This document shows, in pieces, positions 1 through 13,460 of a stretch of DNA of 64,000 nt (position 1 is its first letter; every line of letters begins with the position of its first letter). This DNA is from Marisa cornuarietis (Eukaryota > Mollusca > Gastropoda > Architaenioglossa > Ampullariidae). The translations under genes were made by a program, and so were the position numbers. The stretch is from contig SMMW01000153.1 of assembly GCA_004794655.1 (NCBI GenBank), positions 1,612,001 to 1,676,000 of the forward strand, read 5' to 3'. The notes under the pieces are model-generated. The model saw nothing but the letters and a program-made list of their open reading frames with translations, was not told the origin of the DNA and ran no database searches.

Positions 1-89
1 TTCCGACATGGTAGTAGAGAGAAGATTCTGAATCCTTCAGACTCGCGAGACAGAACTTCTGACTTGGGCATGGACTTCTTGACCATTGG

Positions 90-91
<2 letters not shown>

Positions 92-155
<64 letters not shown>

Positions 156-159
156 TGCG
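92..159. repeat. GT/GC microsatellite
   Basis: (GT)n followed by GTGC units. Confidence 0.95.
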
Positions 160-1084
160 CAGCGCTGCTGTCACCATATAGTGAGAGGAAAAGGGACACA
201 TCTCCCCGAGACCTAGGTTTTCCAGTGACGCAGAGAATCACATGATAAAAGATTATTTCGCAACCGTGGTGTAACATTATGGTCGTATTTCTAAAACCAG
301 ACCTTTTTTATTGTTGCTGGCTGTGAGATTTTCCTGGAACAACCACCTCAGCTTAGTGTGCTTTGTCCCGAAGCTCTCAGGAACAAAGTGTATTAATAAA
401 AGGATTCAGAATTTAGCCGAGAAAGAGGGCGGAGAACTAAACCAAACTCACAAGAAACACTTTACTAAACCATCCACCCATGCTTCCACTCACTCGCTTC
501 ACAATCTATCCGACAAGAAACAATTCTTCCCAGCAGTGCGACTCCTAATGAAGTATTATTTGCGGTACTGATGTCCCAGAGAAGACCTCGTCCAGTCATC
601 CATTGCATTTCGCCATTCGATATAGTTTCCCAGAATGTAAATCTACATCTCTAGTGTGCATGACTGCAGCCATCGTAGTATCGTTGGTATTGATGCATGC
701 AAATCAGATCCTGGCAACGGAATCACGAGGAAAAGATTGAATGAAGATGTCTTCAGAGCTGAGCTTGCCGGAAGAAGCTGGGAAGTATATGTTTCTTGGA
801 GCATTGTACAGTACAGGACTACTTTCATTATTCGGCGCACGACTATGTTTTATTATAGGGTACAGGACTACATTCAGTGGTCCCTGAAGTGTACACTGAA
901 ACTCGACTGCAGGTGTATTGAACACTGTCAACACATTCCTGAATTGGTTATAGAGTTGAAACATACACTAATAAGGACGCATACGGTGTCGACTGGAATG
1001 AAAAACAGGTAAAAGTTGTCCCATGACGTTTTTCACGTGGTTAGAGAGTATGGTGATCAAGACCCTGCTTTTCTAGTGGTCAGG
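160..1084. other. Intergenic, nothing recognised
   Basis: ORFs of up to 118 codons overlap each other on both strands around 656-1012 with no family signature or splice pattern; regarded as chance. Confidence 0.4.
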
Positions 1085-1207
1085 TTTACATGCCTTTACC
1101 TTCTCCAACCTTCTTTTGAACCAGCTGGGTTGACTGGGGGAAGTGAACTGCGCTACACGGGTATCGAACCTGCGCGCCTCTCAGTTCGGACACCAAGCTC
1201 TAGCCAA
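1085..1207 (-). repeat. tRNA-derived SINE (family A), truncated
   Basis: On the minus strand, GGTTCGATACCCG-type B box and CCAGCTGGTTC body, matching the better copy at 13461-13724 (CTGGG-TTGACTGGGGGAAG on plus). Confidence 0.65.
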
Positions 1208-3016
1208 GATTGGAACACATTTACACGTTCATTATAGTCTGAACTACTATATGTTCTTTATTAATTTAATTATTTCAACTCTCTAAAACGTATTCAAGCA
1301 TGTTAAAGGTCTTCTGTAATGCAGAAATGGGACACTTTCGGTTCAGAGCGCACATTTCCTTTCTCTAATCTCTCTCTGTGTTTGTGGCCTTAGTTTGTCA
1401 GGTCATCAGCCAAGAGAGACAGTTCTGGCGCCTATCGCTGTCACTAATGGATGGAAAAACTCAGGCCTCGGGAGACAAATGACACCTGGGCCACCGTCAG
1501 CTTATGAAGTCGTAGACGCACAGGTTGCTGTCGTGAAAGCAGATGCTGTCGTTGATGCAGTAGAGTTTTGTGCAGCCTTATCATGTTGCGGCTGCGCTGG
1601 TTCCTTCCTTTGGAAGAGCTAAGGCTCGTGCTGCTGATATGACACTACATCCTGCACGAATTATCAACTGGGGTCACTTGCACAACATGTTCCTAAACTT
1701 AAAAGAAGCCAATTTCAAAATGCTTCTCAAGCATTGCCTTTATGTTTCTAAGGCGTTGCACGAGCGTTGTAGCAATTTTATAAAAGGTTTTCTGTTCTAA
1801 AATTAAAACAGCTGGGAGGTGTTGTAGACTGACTTCAACAGCTTTAACACCAATATGGCCGCGGATGCGTTTACATCCACCAAGAAACCAATTGAAGAAA
1901 TGAAAACGACGACGACTTGTTACATCGCTTTGGAATTCTACAAACCGACATCGCCACCAAATATCGTTAGAATTGTCGAAGAGATGGCCACTGACTGAAG
2001 GTACGGGTGAAGTCCACGATTTAAAAAAAATAGTAAATTGTAGTTGAAAACTCTGTGAATGTTCATTGATGATTGACAGTCTTGTCTTTGAACTTTTCCT
2101 CTCGCTGTTTTTTTTCCATGAAGACCCCCTTTTTATCATGTGTGGATGGAGAGGAAGTTTGACTGAAAAAAATGTTTCTTATTTAAAATGATTTAGTCTT
2201 TTTTAAAGTTATAAGATTGTATTGTGTAACAGGCTTACCGCTTAGTAGCTTTCTTGAAACTGTTTTACTAAATAGATTTACGGCCTAAATGTGTTTAAAA
2301 TTTCAAATGTATTGTGCAGATGGCCCCTGACCGAGAAATCAGACCCAAGGGACTGCACTGCAGTTTAGTACTCACGCACACTGGGTCGTCTCCACTTGGC
2401 AAAGAAACTTCTTATGACTTCCACGAAAGAAATTTCACAAGACCTTTTTTTTTCCTCCTCAACACTTACATTTGCACTTTTTCTTGACAATTTACTAGCA
2501 TTTTCTCCTAACTCCCAGTCGTCTCGTCTGGGCTGTTTAGCCCCCAATAACACAAACCGTTTTCTATTCATACGATGACTTTTTTAAAATCAAAAAGGTC
2601 TTTCTTTTTTTCTCTCTCTTTTGCTTGTGCCACCTGTAAATTAAATATTCTACGCCTTGTATACGAAAAAGTGGACAGCAGACATATTTTAAGTAGCTTT
2701 CGTTACTAGGGAGGTAGCCACTCATCTCTATTAGCAAATAGAACATTCTGGAAGTCAAATCATGTTGATGAGTAAATAGCTGGACATCATTTGCTCATCA
2801 ACAGTTTTTAATAAGCGACTCAAGTACTGCAGAAAAAGTACCTAAGCATTTCTGAACAGGACAAAGATAGACAAAGACCAAGATAATAATTGGTTGCGTG
2901 CAGGCGTTATATTCCTCGGTTGCCTTTGTGTGTGCTTTTGTAAAATGTTATGCAAATCAGACATGGAGTGCAAGTGTCAGAGGAAATTGCTGATCTGAGG
3001 AACTGAGGAAAGAGAG

Positions 3017-3018
<2 letters not shown>
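1208..3018. other. Intergenic
   Basis: No gene seen. 1670-1700 (CTGGGGTCACTTGCACAACA) resembles one terminus of the MITE at 21039 without a matching second end. Confidence 0.4.

Positions 3019-3062
<44 letters not shown>
3019..3062. repeat. CA microsatellite
   Basis: Uninterrupted (AC)22. Confidence 0.95.
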
Positions 3063-3064
<2 letters not shown>

Positions 3065-4725
3065 GCGCCATCAACACTAGATCAATAGAATTACCAGTCT
3101 TTAAATCATAACCATAATGGACGGGGTGGAACATTTATAAACTGGTCTGGGAAAATCTTTCTACTTATTGAAAGGCATAGCAGTTCTTCTTATTATAAAC
3201 ACGCTGTCCGCCACGTTCAACGAAACACGGCACGTGCCCACGAACGCACGCACGCACTCACGCATGCAAATATACACATTGGAGTCAAAGAAGAGATTAG
3301 AAAGAGAGAAAAAAAGAAATAGTGGGAGGATTAGATAGTGGGGGTAAGAGAGGAAGAGTATGAATGAGGAAAGAGTGAGAGAGAAAGAGCGAAAGATAAA
3401 GAATGAGTAACAGACAGAAGTAATTGAAAAAGAAAAGATTGGGAGAGATGGAAAGAATGAAATGAAGAAAATACTGAGACAAACAAATAATATTACAAGA
3501 CTTAATCAGCATACGAGAAAGGCCCCTATCTGTAAAATTAGCTGAGTTTGCATCTGCTTCTTTTTGAATGAAAAATAAAAACCAGTAACAGAAAAGCTGT
3601 ATTTGTCAACCTCAAATTTAATTTCATCTATTTTCTTAGTTTCCTTTGGTGTATGGCTTCACCAGCCGGGAGGAATCACTTCATGTGTAGAGTATTTACC
3701 CCATATTATGGGCTATTTTCCACGTGTATCCGAACTGATATTAGGAAGCCGTATATCAAATTTCCCTGATAAAATGGAAACACATTTTAGAAACTAAAAA
3801 ACAAAGGGTCTTTAATTTGAAGAACATTATGCAAGATGCTGCTATGAAGAAAATAATCCCACTGGTTCCTCGTTAAGGCTCTAGTGGTGTGTAATATTTT
3901 TCTAATGATTGGGTTACGCTCAATGCACGATATTTCTTTTTCTTAACTATTTTCGAATACTCATCTTCAGTTCTCAGGACACACGCCTACAGGATCATCA
4001 TGGACAGAAAAAGGTCAACAACACAAACATCAGCATTGCGCATGGATATGTTCACCATCGTCAAGGCAAAAACCAATAGAAGAACTGGGACTACGTGTTA
4101 ATTACGTGCGTTCGTGGACAAACGTGATGAGGTTGACTTCTGTTACATCTTGCACAAAGCTCTACCCAGTCATTAGAAACAAAATTGGCATCCTACTAGA
4201 TAAATATTTATTTTTGAACGTTGCCTGTTTATTAGTTTGACTCTATAAATCGCTCGTTCCTGTAAAAAAGATGAAAAATTTGTTTTGAAACTAACTACAA
4301 AGCAAAGGTCAAAAGTTAAAGAAACTTGTTTGCCATGATTGTTCTATGAAACTAGGGAGGAGGATAGTTGAGTGACGGTGTATGAGGACAAAGGGCTGGA
4401 CACAAGTCAGTTCGACTCCGTGAGACACAGCAGTGAAATGGACCACGAACTTGTATTACTGGACTGCTTGCAGACGATTTTTTTTCAGTTAAATACTAGA
4501 ACGAGGCTTTTGACGACTTTGCTTCCAGTTTATTCACATTCATTGTTTAATTAAGGTCGCCGAGACTAACAGCGGAGGACTCACAGACTCACAAATCATA
4601 GAAGTCTGTGGGAGGACTTCGCAAGAAGCTAAGAGTGAGTCTCGGAAGACGGACATCAGTCCACCTATACACCTCCGTGAATGGACTAACATAGGGTTGC
4701 AGAAGTTAAGACAGCGAGGGAGAGG

Positions 4726-4726
4726 A

Positions 4727-4808
<82 letters not shown>
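4726..4808. repeat. GAT trinucleotide microsatellite
   Basis: About 27 GAT units; reads as poly-Ser on the minus strand, with no gene context. Confidence 0.95.
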
Positions 4809-4809
4809 T

Positions 4810-5634
4810 CAATTTGTAATGCGCAGGTATCCATTCAGAAGAATGCTCATTGCGCAGCAAAAACAAAAACAAAAATAAAGAAATAGAATAACAAAGTAAA
4901 TAAATAGATGAAACACCAGGACAAAAAGAACTTGGGTGCAGGTAAATGCGGTCTCTAAAACCTCACTCAACGACCAAGTTACTTTTACCGAGACCTTATT
5001 TTGTAGCCATGTACTCATCTATGCATATATACACCACGATTAATTAAAAAGAGCTCTAAAGATAATTTTTGCAGTTTTTCTTTTTTCCGCATGGTTATTA
5101 ATGAATTTGCCCATTATTTCTCTGCTCTGTGATACACGTCTTCTGTTTCCCATAGCGAGTCACGATGTGAATGTAACATAATGGGAAGGGAACGGGAAGT
5201 GGTGTGACATAATGGCGTATATTTATCAAATGGTTTTAAAGGATCCAAAAACGGCCCCTGACCCTAATAACACAGACAAATGTTCATGGTGCATCGCTCC
5301 AGTTCTACAGACGAAGGAGTATGTGCAATCGATGTGACCCACACGAGCGGATAAAATTAACTTTAGAGTAAGAACCAGAGTTGTTCTATGGGAAAAGAAC
5401 TTTCTTCCAAACATTTAAAAGTCCTCTGCTGTGTGTAATGTTTCTCGGCTCAAATACGGTTATAGGTTCATGCAGGAACTTCCGACAAATAATTCTCTTT
5501 ATGTCCGACTTCGGAAGTTCTGTGCAGTGTATCCCTGAACACGGGACATGACAAGAGTCACTGTTCGTGTTACTGTCTATTCGTTGCCCTGCAGTTTACG
5601 GCTATATGTTTCTTATCAATACAGCAGTTACACT

Positions 5635-5695
<61 letters not shown>

Positions 5696-7061
5696 CTGAA
5701 AGTGCGTGCATGTGCAAGTGAACAAAGGCTGACTAGAGTTCACTGCAGTAACACCGGAGCATTGCTGAAGTATTTCTCGAGTAGTTAGACAACATGTGGG
5801 CACCGTGTGTGCAAACCTGGGAATTGGCTTTGATTGTATTCCTTGCCCAGCCAAAGTCATCTCATGCTCATTTTGTAGAAAAAGTCATTATCATTAATTT
5901 ACGGTTGGTATAATTGTTAATTTTGTACTCCATGCATAAAGTTTGAAAAGACAACTATGTCATAATCGAGGCATATTAAACAAAATTTGTAAAGTAAGGG
6001 AAAGGGTATGTTTATCTTCTCTTGTGCTGGGTATAGTTACAGAATTACTAGTTTACAGGATATACTGGAGCTTGCCTACATTGTTTGTGATTGGCTTGGT
6101 CCCTAGTTGAAAGAACCCTCTATACGAGTCTTTGTGTTTTGGATGATGAACAAAGACTCCGGGCAACACGAAAGACCAGAATGCCTTCCAAGTTTTGTAT
6201 ATCGACAGTGAGAGTGTGTTTCTATTTAAGTCATCGATTATATTCCTCAGTAAAGAGAGTTTTTTGTCTTTAGTGCTCAGCATAAAATTTCAAAAAGCCA
6301 ACAGGTAGACCTTTGTGTCTTGTTGTTTGAAAAGCATTGTGTATACATCTGTGCTGCGTGTGTCCTTGACAATGTTAGTCATACCGTGTTGTCATTTTTA
6401 CTTTTTTGTGCATGGTAATGTTTATGAGTGCAGACATATCGAAATGAAGAGGTGTGTTCACCCAGATCTGGAGGAATAGTATCTTGCACTGAGCTTTTCC
6501 CAATCATTGGGGAAAAAAAATGAACCTCACTAGTCCTTTAAGTTACAGTGCAAACCCGAATAGTTTTCAAAATCAAAATATTTTCCCCTTCTTCAGTTCT
6601 CAGGAGATCAAGTGTATGTTTGGACCTACCATTCACAGAAAGACTTCAAACTTCCTAATGTCAATAATGTATGTCTCAAGGCTACAAAAGCTAATAAGAT
6701 TCGTTAAAGATATTTATCCGCGGATAATCGTGAACCTAGGTTAAGGGGTGAAGGTTGTTAACGGATTTGTAATATGCTTGTTTTCTGACAACGAAAAGGT
6801 CTTATTCGATCACATTTGGGGTCCTTGTATGTTGCACTTACTTGAAAAATAATCAATCTTTCGACATTTAAAACCATGTTCAACATCTTGAGCAATCTGT
6901 ACCACAGATAAAAGTTATAACAAAGAAGAGCAAGATTAAAATCTAAGAACATTGAGCTCTGCTCTCATTCAGTGTTCTTCAGAGAAGAGACGGTTAAGAG
7001 CATCAAAAGTAAAGATATTCCCTGTGTCATCTTTGCTGGCCAACCTAACAAAAAGATTGTT
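4810..7061. other. Intergenic
   Basis: A (GT)n tract at 5640-5692; otherwise AT-rich with no supported gene. Confidence 0.45.
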
Positions 7062-7160
7062 TTATTTTCCGGTCTGAACTTTCATTTTTGGCTTGCGCCT
7101 CGAGTAGTACCCGCCAGAAGCCAGAATGATGATCGCCAGCAAGACGGGGATGACAGTCAT
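7062..7160 (-). CDS. Possible 32-aa small membrane peptide
   Basis: ATG at 7160, TAA at 7062-7064. The sequence begins MTVIPVLLAIIILASGGYY, a single hydrophobic helix followed by a basic tail (RRKPKMK). AATAAA overlaps the stop codon (GGAAAATAAAACA), as in compact 3' ends. An in-frame TAA sits two codons before the ATG, so the ORF is closed at both ends unless an unseen splice junction feeds it. No family recognised; it could be chance or a terminal exon. Confidence 0.25.
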   Translation of the reverse strand: MTVIPVLLAIIILASGGYYSRRKPKMKVQTGK

Positions 7161-8109
7161 CTTCACTTAACATCCACGATGTTGTGCTAACAACGCAAAA
7201 AGCCATCAGCAGAATTCATTACAGCAAGCTCTCCAGACATTGTCCTAGGGTCTCTTCACTTTTTTCCCCCCAAGCAAGCCGTCGTTCAGAAAGGTGCTTT
7301 AAAAATCGGTCTTGTCATAACGATCCCGACAAAACAAGTCAAGCAATTTTTTTTTCTTTCGTTCACTTGGAAAAACATTTCAAAAATCTTTTTATTAAAC
7401 AGTACAGCGATTTCTGTGTCCATTCCAAACTTTTTTCTCTTTTGCTGTTTTCTTTCGTTGTGACGTCATCAAGCTAAACTGAAGAATCGTTGAAAGGTGA
7501 AGGACACAACAAGAACATCCGAAACACAATTTGCAGACGTGTCTTCTTAAATTTATAACTTGAAGAAAGTTCTGCGTTTGTCTTTACTGGTGCACTTTTA
7601 ATCTTTGTAACAGAGAATTTTGTAACACACTTTCGCGGCCCCTTTTAACTTGAATGCGAATGGTAATTCTTATCCAGATAAAAAGTTTTTTTCTCCGAAG
7701 AGATCAGGAAAACTTCAGAAAGTTAATCAGAGATGTTTTTTTATTTATTTCGATATTTTTGTCTTTTTATTTCCTCTGCTGCTTCCTGTCCATGATTAAA
7801 ATGAAGTACGTTTTACCCTTGGAATAGTAGTTATCAAACGAGTGGAGATCGTAGCTTTAAAAAATAAAGAAAATGTTGTCCAGAACCCCCGGATAATGTT
7901 TTACTCCTTGGAGTAGTTAGTATGGCAAATAGACCAATGGGTAAAGTAGCATAACGCAATATCATCTGAGTTTTGAAACCACTTATTAACAAGGGAGTTT
8001 AATTTCTTACCTTCAATTTCTCCAATGTTTTCCCTGGGTGACCACTTAATCTCGATGCTTCGTAACGACTGCCACTAATAGTCATCAAGAATGCATTACA
8101 CGATCTTAT

Positions 8110-8390
8110 GAGCTAGTGCCAGGACGGGAGTATCTTGTGTTGCGATGCCATGTCTACAGAGTCTTGTCCCTTGATGGCTCGTCCCCACGCTAGAGTATCT
8201 TGTCTTTTGGGAGTATCTTGTCACTTGATGTCAGGGCCGTAGTATCTTATCTCTCGATGTCTCTTAACACCTTGCTAGAGTTTGTTGTCCCTCGAGACCA
8301 GAGAGTGAGTATTTTGCATTTTGATGCCACGATCCGAAGAATCTGGTCTCTTGATGTCAGGACAAGATTATCTTGTCGCTTGATGTAAAG
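8110..8390 (+). repeat. Degenerate ~31-bp minisatellite
   Basis: Repeated AGTATCTTGTCNCTTGATG-CANG words, about nine diverged copies. Confidence 0.7.
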
Positions 8391-8399
8391 AGGACCAGT

Positions 8400-9936
8400 G
8401 CCACAAAGCGGGAATCCTGTCCAGATTGCAATCAGCGGGCTACCACGTCGAGATCATAAAAAAACAGAATTCCAAAAGAATTCGTAGACACAGCTAATCA
8501 AAGAGCATCCGATGGTAACTCTGACAGCACATCAAAGTGATGTGAAGACATGGGGGCAAAAACATTTCCCGGCATTGGCTAGTATGATCGGTCTTGTAGA
8601 AAAACGTCAGCCGTGCTTTCTCATCAAACTCAGGTGCAGACAGACGGAAGGACATGAAAGGAAATTCAGTAAGCACAAAGCGCCTGTGGAATGGAGTTGA
8701 TAATTAGACATAAAAAAATCGAACTATCCCAGAGGATAAGATTTCGCAAAACAGTCAGCCGTAATTTTGATGTTTTAGTTTGATTAATCCTTAAGCAGAC
8801 TGGTTTATTTTTTTAGTGATGAGCACTTGTCGATGTATTTCTACCCTTAACAAAGCCAAGGACCGCTTATAGAATGGATTGTTGGCAGTTTAAGGTAAGT
8901 TCGTTTATCAGTAGGCCATTCAGTCAGTCTATTGGCCATGGTTGTCAGAAAAGTCTGGCCGCATTTCTGCAACAACCCTACTTCACGTTTGAAAGTACTA
9001 GAGTCATTTGCATCTATATTACTGCCATGTCATTTGGAAGCTGACAGTTCAAGCTTCATTCTAAAAGAAAGATTGAGTGATTTGGTTCAATTTGGGAGAT
9101 TTTACAAGTTGAAGATTGTAGGCCACACTGTGCATTTTTGTCGTATTTTGTTGTTTTACGTTCGTAAAGAAAGAAGTTTAATCATATTCAACGAAAATCA
9201 CGGATAACGGCAGGAAGAAGGTGAAGGATGAGATAAAAGGCAGAATAGTCACCACTGAGCAGGGTAGGCGAAGGGGCATAACTTTCATCTGTCTGCAATG
9301 ACCACAGAGATTACGGAGGTTTGTGATTATGACATTCATCTTAAACTATATTCAGACCCATGTCGCCTGTATAAGAAATTAAAGTATTGAAGTCTTGCAA
9401 GTTATTTGAGTGTAACAAAATAATCCACAGTGCCCGAGTACTCAGTGCCAGCTTTTTAATAACAAACAAACAAATGTCCATCAGTCCTCTCTCGGTGAGA
9501 CAGGTCGAGTAGGAATGGTCTAACCCTTAAGAACGAAACACGAAAACCCAAACAAACAAAAATAATAAAATGGAACTGGCATGAAGGTTAAATAGGTGAA
9601 AAGTAAACAAGTGAGTCTTAAATATAATAATCGCAAAGTTTTCAGCTCTATGGAACACGTTCTGTTACACAAAAATACAATATTTAAAAGTATAAAACAA
9701 ACAACATAGACACATAAGGTAAACTGTCATTTAAAAGTACATCCATCTGCCAAGCAAGCCATCTAAAACAATATATACACAATCTCTAATCAGTTTTTGC
9801 TCTAGTCACAGAGTCATCTAAAATATTATCGCCCACTTGTGCTCTTATCTTCTTTTGTCTAAACCTGCTCCTAATACCCTCCACAAATTTTTTACACAAG
9901 TTCATGGGACCTGTCATTCTTCCTTTTTATATAATA
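8400..9936. other. Intergenic, nothing recognised
   Basis: The longest ORF (8932-9207) lacks any recognisable domain or splice context. Confidence 0.4.
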
Positions 9937-10048
9937 ACATGAGAGTGAAACAGCATTCAGTTTGACATGAGAGTGAAACAGCATTCATTTTGACATGAGA
10001 GTGAGATTGCATTTATTATACAGTGCCAGTGAAACAGCATTCATTACA
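9937..10048 (+). repeat. 28-bp tandem repeat, four copies
   Basis: Units begin at 9937, 9965, 9993 and 10021 (CATGAGAGTGAAACAGCATT); the first two are nearly identical and the last two diverged. Confidence 0.85.
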
Positions 10049-10218
10049 ATATTTTCTCAGGCTGTCACTCTTGGTGTAAGATGGAAGCAGCCACTGCAGT
10101 CAAGTATTATGTTTGAAAGTGACAAATAAATGTTACAACAGGACATGCTTAAATAAGTAGATGTTCTTTTCATATCTCACATAAATTATGGCAGGTGCCT
10201 TGGATCCCTTGTGCCATA

Positions 10219-10905
10219 GGCTAAGTGCAGAACAATAATAATGTACTAATATCAAGACATACATAGGTTTAAGTAGTCGTAGTCATTTATATATTTATAT
10301 TTAAAATTCAGTATTTATGTCTAGGTAATAAGTTGTTTATGAACAACAACAATAATATTGTAGCTAATATCAAGGCACACACCTTTTGAGTGATCATAGC
10401 CATTTATATGTATATAATATTCAGTATTCATGTCTAGGTAATAAGTTGTTTATGCACAACAATAATATTGTAGCTAATATCAAGGCACACACCTTTCTGA
10501 ATAATCATAGCTATATATATATAAATAATATTCAGTATTTATGTCTGGGTAATAAGTTATTTATGAACAACAATAATATTGTAGCTAAAATCAATGCATA
10601 CACCTTTTTGAGTAATCATAGCCATTTATATATATAATATTCAGTATTTATGTCTAGGTAATAAGAAGTTGTTTATGAAAAACAATAATATTGTAGCTAA
10701 TATCATTTAAGCATACACCTTTTTTAAGTAATCTTTGCCATTTATGTATATGTATATTTAATATTCAGTATTTATGTCTAGGTAATAGGTTGTTTATGAA
10801 CAACAATAATATTGTAGCTAATATCAAGGCGTACACCTTTTTGAGTAACCATAGCAATATATATATATATATAATATTCAGTATTTATGTCTAGGTAGCA
10901 AATTG
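10219..10905 (+). repeat. ~115-bp minisatellite, about six copies
   Basis: Each unit contains ATTCAGTATTTATGTCTAGG, GTTGTTTATGAACAAC, AATAATATTGTAGCTAATAT and CACACCTTTTTGAGTAATCA. Unit starts near 10310, 10414, 10530, 10640, 10758 and 10876, plus a diverged upstream copy. Small ORFs within follow the repeat. Confidence 0.9.
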
Positions 10906-11244
10906 TTTGTAAGGTAGCCAGTGTTTGGCAAATTTTTCTTCGTTTATTTCTATACATGCATTAAATTTTTAAACTTTATATCTGTATTTCAATATTAGAA
11001 TGAAAGGCTCTAGCTGGGGGAATGGCTTTTTTTAAATCTGCAAAAATATGTATGATTTTGCAAGCAGTAAAACTAAGTCAAATGAAACATCTGTCTAAAA
11101 ATTATTATACTGTTTGCAAATAGGACAAGATGTTCACTGATAGTTATCCTTGGAGCATTTTTACATTTGTCTAATATACAATCTTGCAAGTTTCTCCGAA
11201 ATCCTCAATATATTTACAATTTATAAAATATGTGTTGAATATTT

Positions 11245-11281
11245 GAGTGAGTGAGTGAGTGAGTGAGTGAGTGAGTGAGTG
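11245..11281. repeat. GAGT microsatellite
   Basis: About nine GAGT units. Confidence 0.95.
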
Positions 11282-12845
11282 CTGGTCTGCCACACAACCA
11301 CAACAACTGAAATCCGATAGCGTTTTTTTTTCGTCCGTGTACTTGCCACCCTTCTCCTGCAGCCTTCTGTTAGTCTTTCGTTTCCCAATCATCTTGGTGA
11401 GCAAGAGGCGCCGACTCGTAGCGGGAGATAATGGTTTCTGTTTCCTGTGCGTGTCGGATCATATCCCTGCCCACCTTTTTTTCTCCTCGTGCTCGGACCT
11501 GACGTGCAGGGACAGGAGTGGCGTCTGTCGAAGATTAGTTCTTGCTTAGGAACAAAAAAGTGCTGGAGGGACTGAAATGTATTTCTAGACTGTATCAGAT
11601 TACCACACAAGCAGTTACAAATTTGTTTTTTGTTTTTTTAAATCCTTTTAATATTTTAGTGCCGCTGTTTACTCCTTTGCCCTTCCCTTCTTCTCTTTTC
11701 GTTTCTACCTCTGTTTTATGTCTTCTACATTTTTGTGTTTTCATACCTTCATTTTCTTGCTTTAACTAAGCCGTCTCTGTTTCTCCATTTTTCTCTAGCG
11801 TCTTTTGTTCTTCATAAATAAGTAAATAAATGCTTAAAAGTGTTAATGGGTGAGATGGAGAGACAGAAGTTTGTGTGTGTTTATGTGTGTGTGTGTGTGT
11901 GAGCATCTAACATTCTCATGTGAAGACAAAGATAGGAAATAGCAGGTAACATCAGACCAGTAGGGACATGATGTCGAGGGAGCGAGGCATAGGATATCCA
12001 TTAGAGAGGCTGCGTTGTTACTTGCTGTGTGATGCACGGGTGGGTTTCCTGTTATATTTTGTTTTCGATGCTTTGTTTCGTTACACTTTTATGATGATTG
12101 TAAGGTTTCTTGTTGTCATGTTCCTGTACATTCTGCTTTGTTTTACTTTCACTCTCCTGGTCTCATTGTGGTAGAGAGTTCCTTACATGAAGATGGTAGA
12201 GACTTGAGCAGTAAAAACAACTCTTTTATTCTCACGAATCACCTCCCTTTCCTTCTCTTTCTCTCTCTCTCTACATTGTCCCCTCCACTTCCTGTTTCTG
12301 ATTGTGAGAGGAGAAGGACATGCTCTAGTGTATCAACAAGCTGCTTGTGTGGTTTCCCTCCCGAGAAACCCATGAAATCGTCGTAAACACAGAGAGGAAA
12401 ACATAGCAAACATCCATCTTCTCTCTCTTGGATCCATGAGGTCGACTTAGAAAAAAAAAATCACTCGTAGATTGTGTAGCTGGCCTACAGCAATAAATTA
12501 TGGTTTTCATTCAATCATTATGTTTTCTTTCCCTATTATTTTTCACCCTGTAATTGTAAAACTTTCGCCGGGTCACAGAGAAAGAACTTAAAAGTTTCAC
12601 CAGAAATATAACTTGTGAGATTTAGCTCTTCTAAATGCGTACTTCTTTCGCTTGTGGGAGACATAAGGAGAGTGGATTGATGACTACTGAAGCTGAGAAA
12701 TAAGAAAAGAATAAATTATTGATGTGTTTCAAGACCAGCAATTAAGACAAAGAAGAGGAAGAATAAAGAAAGAAAGAATGTGGGAAAAGAGATGGAAAGA
12801 GGATGAGAGCGGGAGAGATAAGGAGAATGAAACTCTCTCTCTCTC
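11282..12845. other. Intergenic, nothing recognised
   Basis: Pyrimidine-rich stretches and short CT repeats; no conserved ORF. Confidence 0.4.
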
Positions 12846-12884
12846 TCTCACACACACACAAACACACACAAACACAAACACACA

Positions 12885-12942
<58 letters not shown>
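12846..12942. repeat. CA microsatellite with AAAC interruptions
   Basis: (CA)n interrupted by AAACA; source of several Cys-Val shadow ORFs on the minus strand. Confidence 0.95.
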
Positions 12943-12943
<1 letters not shown>

Positions 12944-13460
12944 ATATTCATATAAAGACGCACGTACTCGCAGGCACACACATAAACACATATACAAGTA
13001 TTCCCACGCACATCCCCCCCCCATACACACCCACGGTGCCATTATCAATGGTGTGGAGATGGTTCAAAAGATGAGAAACCGTTCGATCACAGCGGAGGCC
13101 ATTTTGCCCCAAGCTGGTCGAAGATCCCATATGATATTTGAAAGTTTTCGTTCAACGAACACTTTGCCCACTGGTGTAGCTTACGGAAAAATCGCCATGA
13201 CACTTTTGTCAGGAAAAGCAAAGCCTGATGCAAGAATAAATGATGTAGCATGCACTTCAAAGGTGTCTTGAGTCCAGCTAAAGAAAAGAAATCATGGCAT
13301 CATTTTCCGGCTTCCTTGTAAGGGGATGATAAAAATAATAAAGATAATAATAAACAAAAAAAGTACAGCTTCCTGTCGCACTGTGTGGCATTCATCTTTA
13401 TATTATTTTTCCCACTGCAAGAATTGCAATCGTTTTTGCAGCCTGTTTGATATTAAAAGG

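Noticed and set aside
4540..4872. Poly-Ser ORF on the minus strand.
   Set aside because: It is the translation of a GAT microsatellite.
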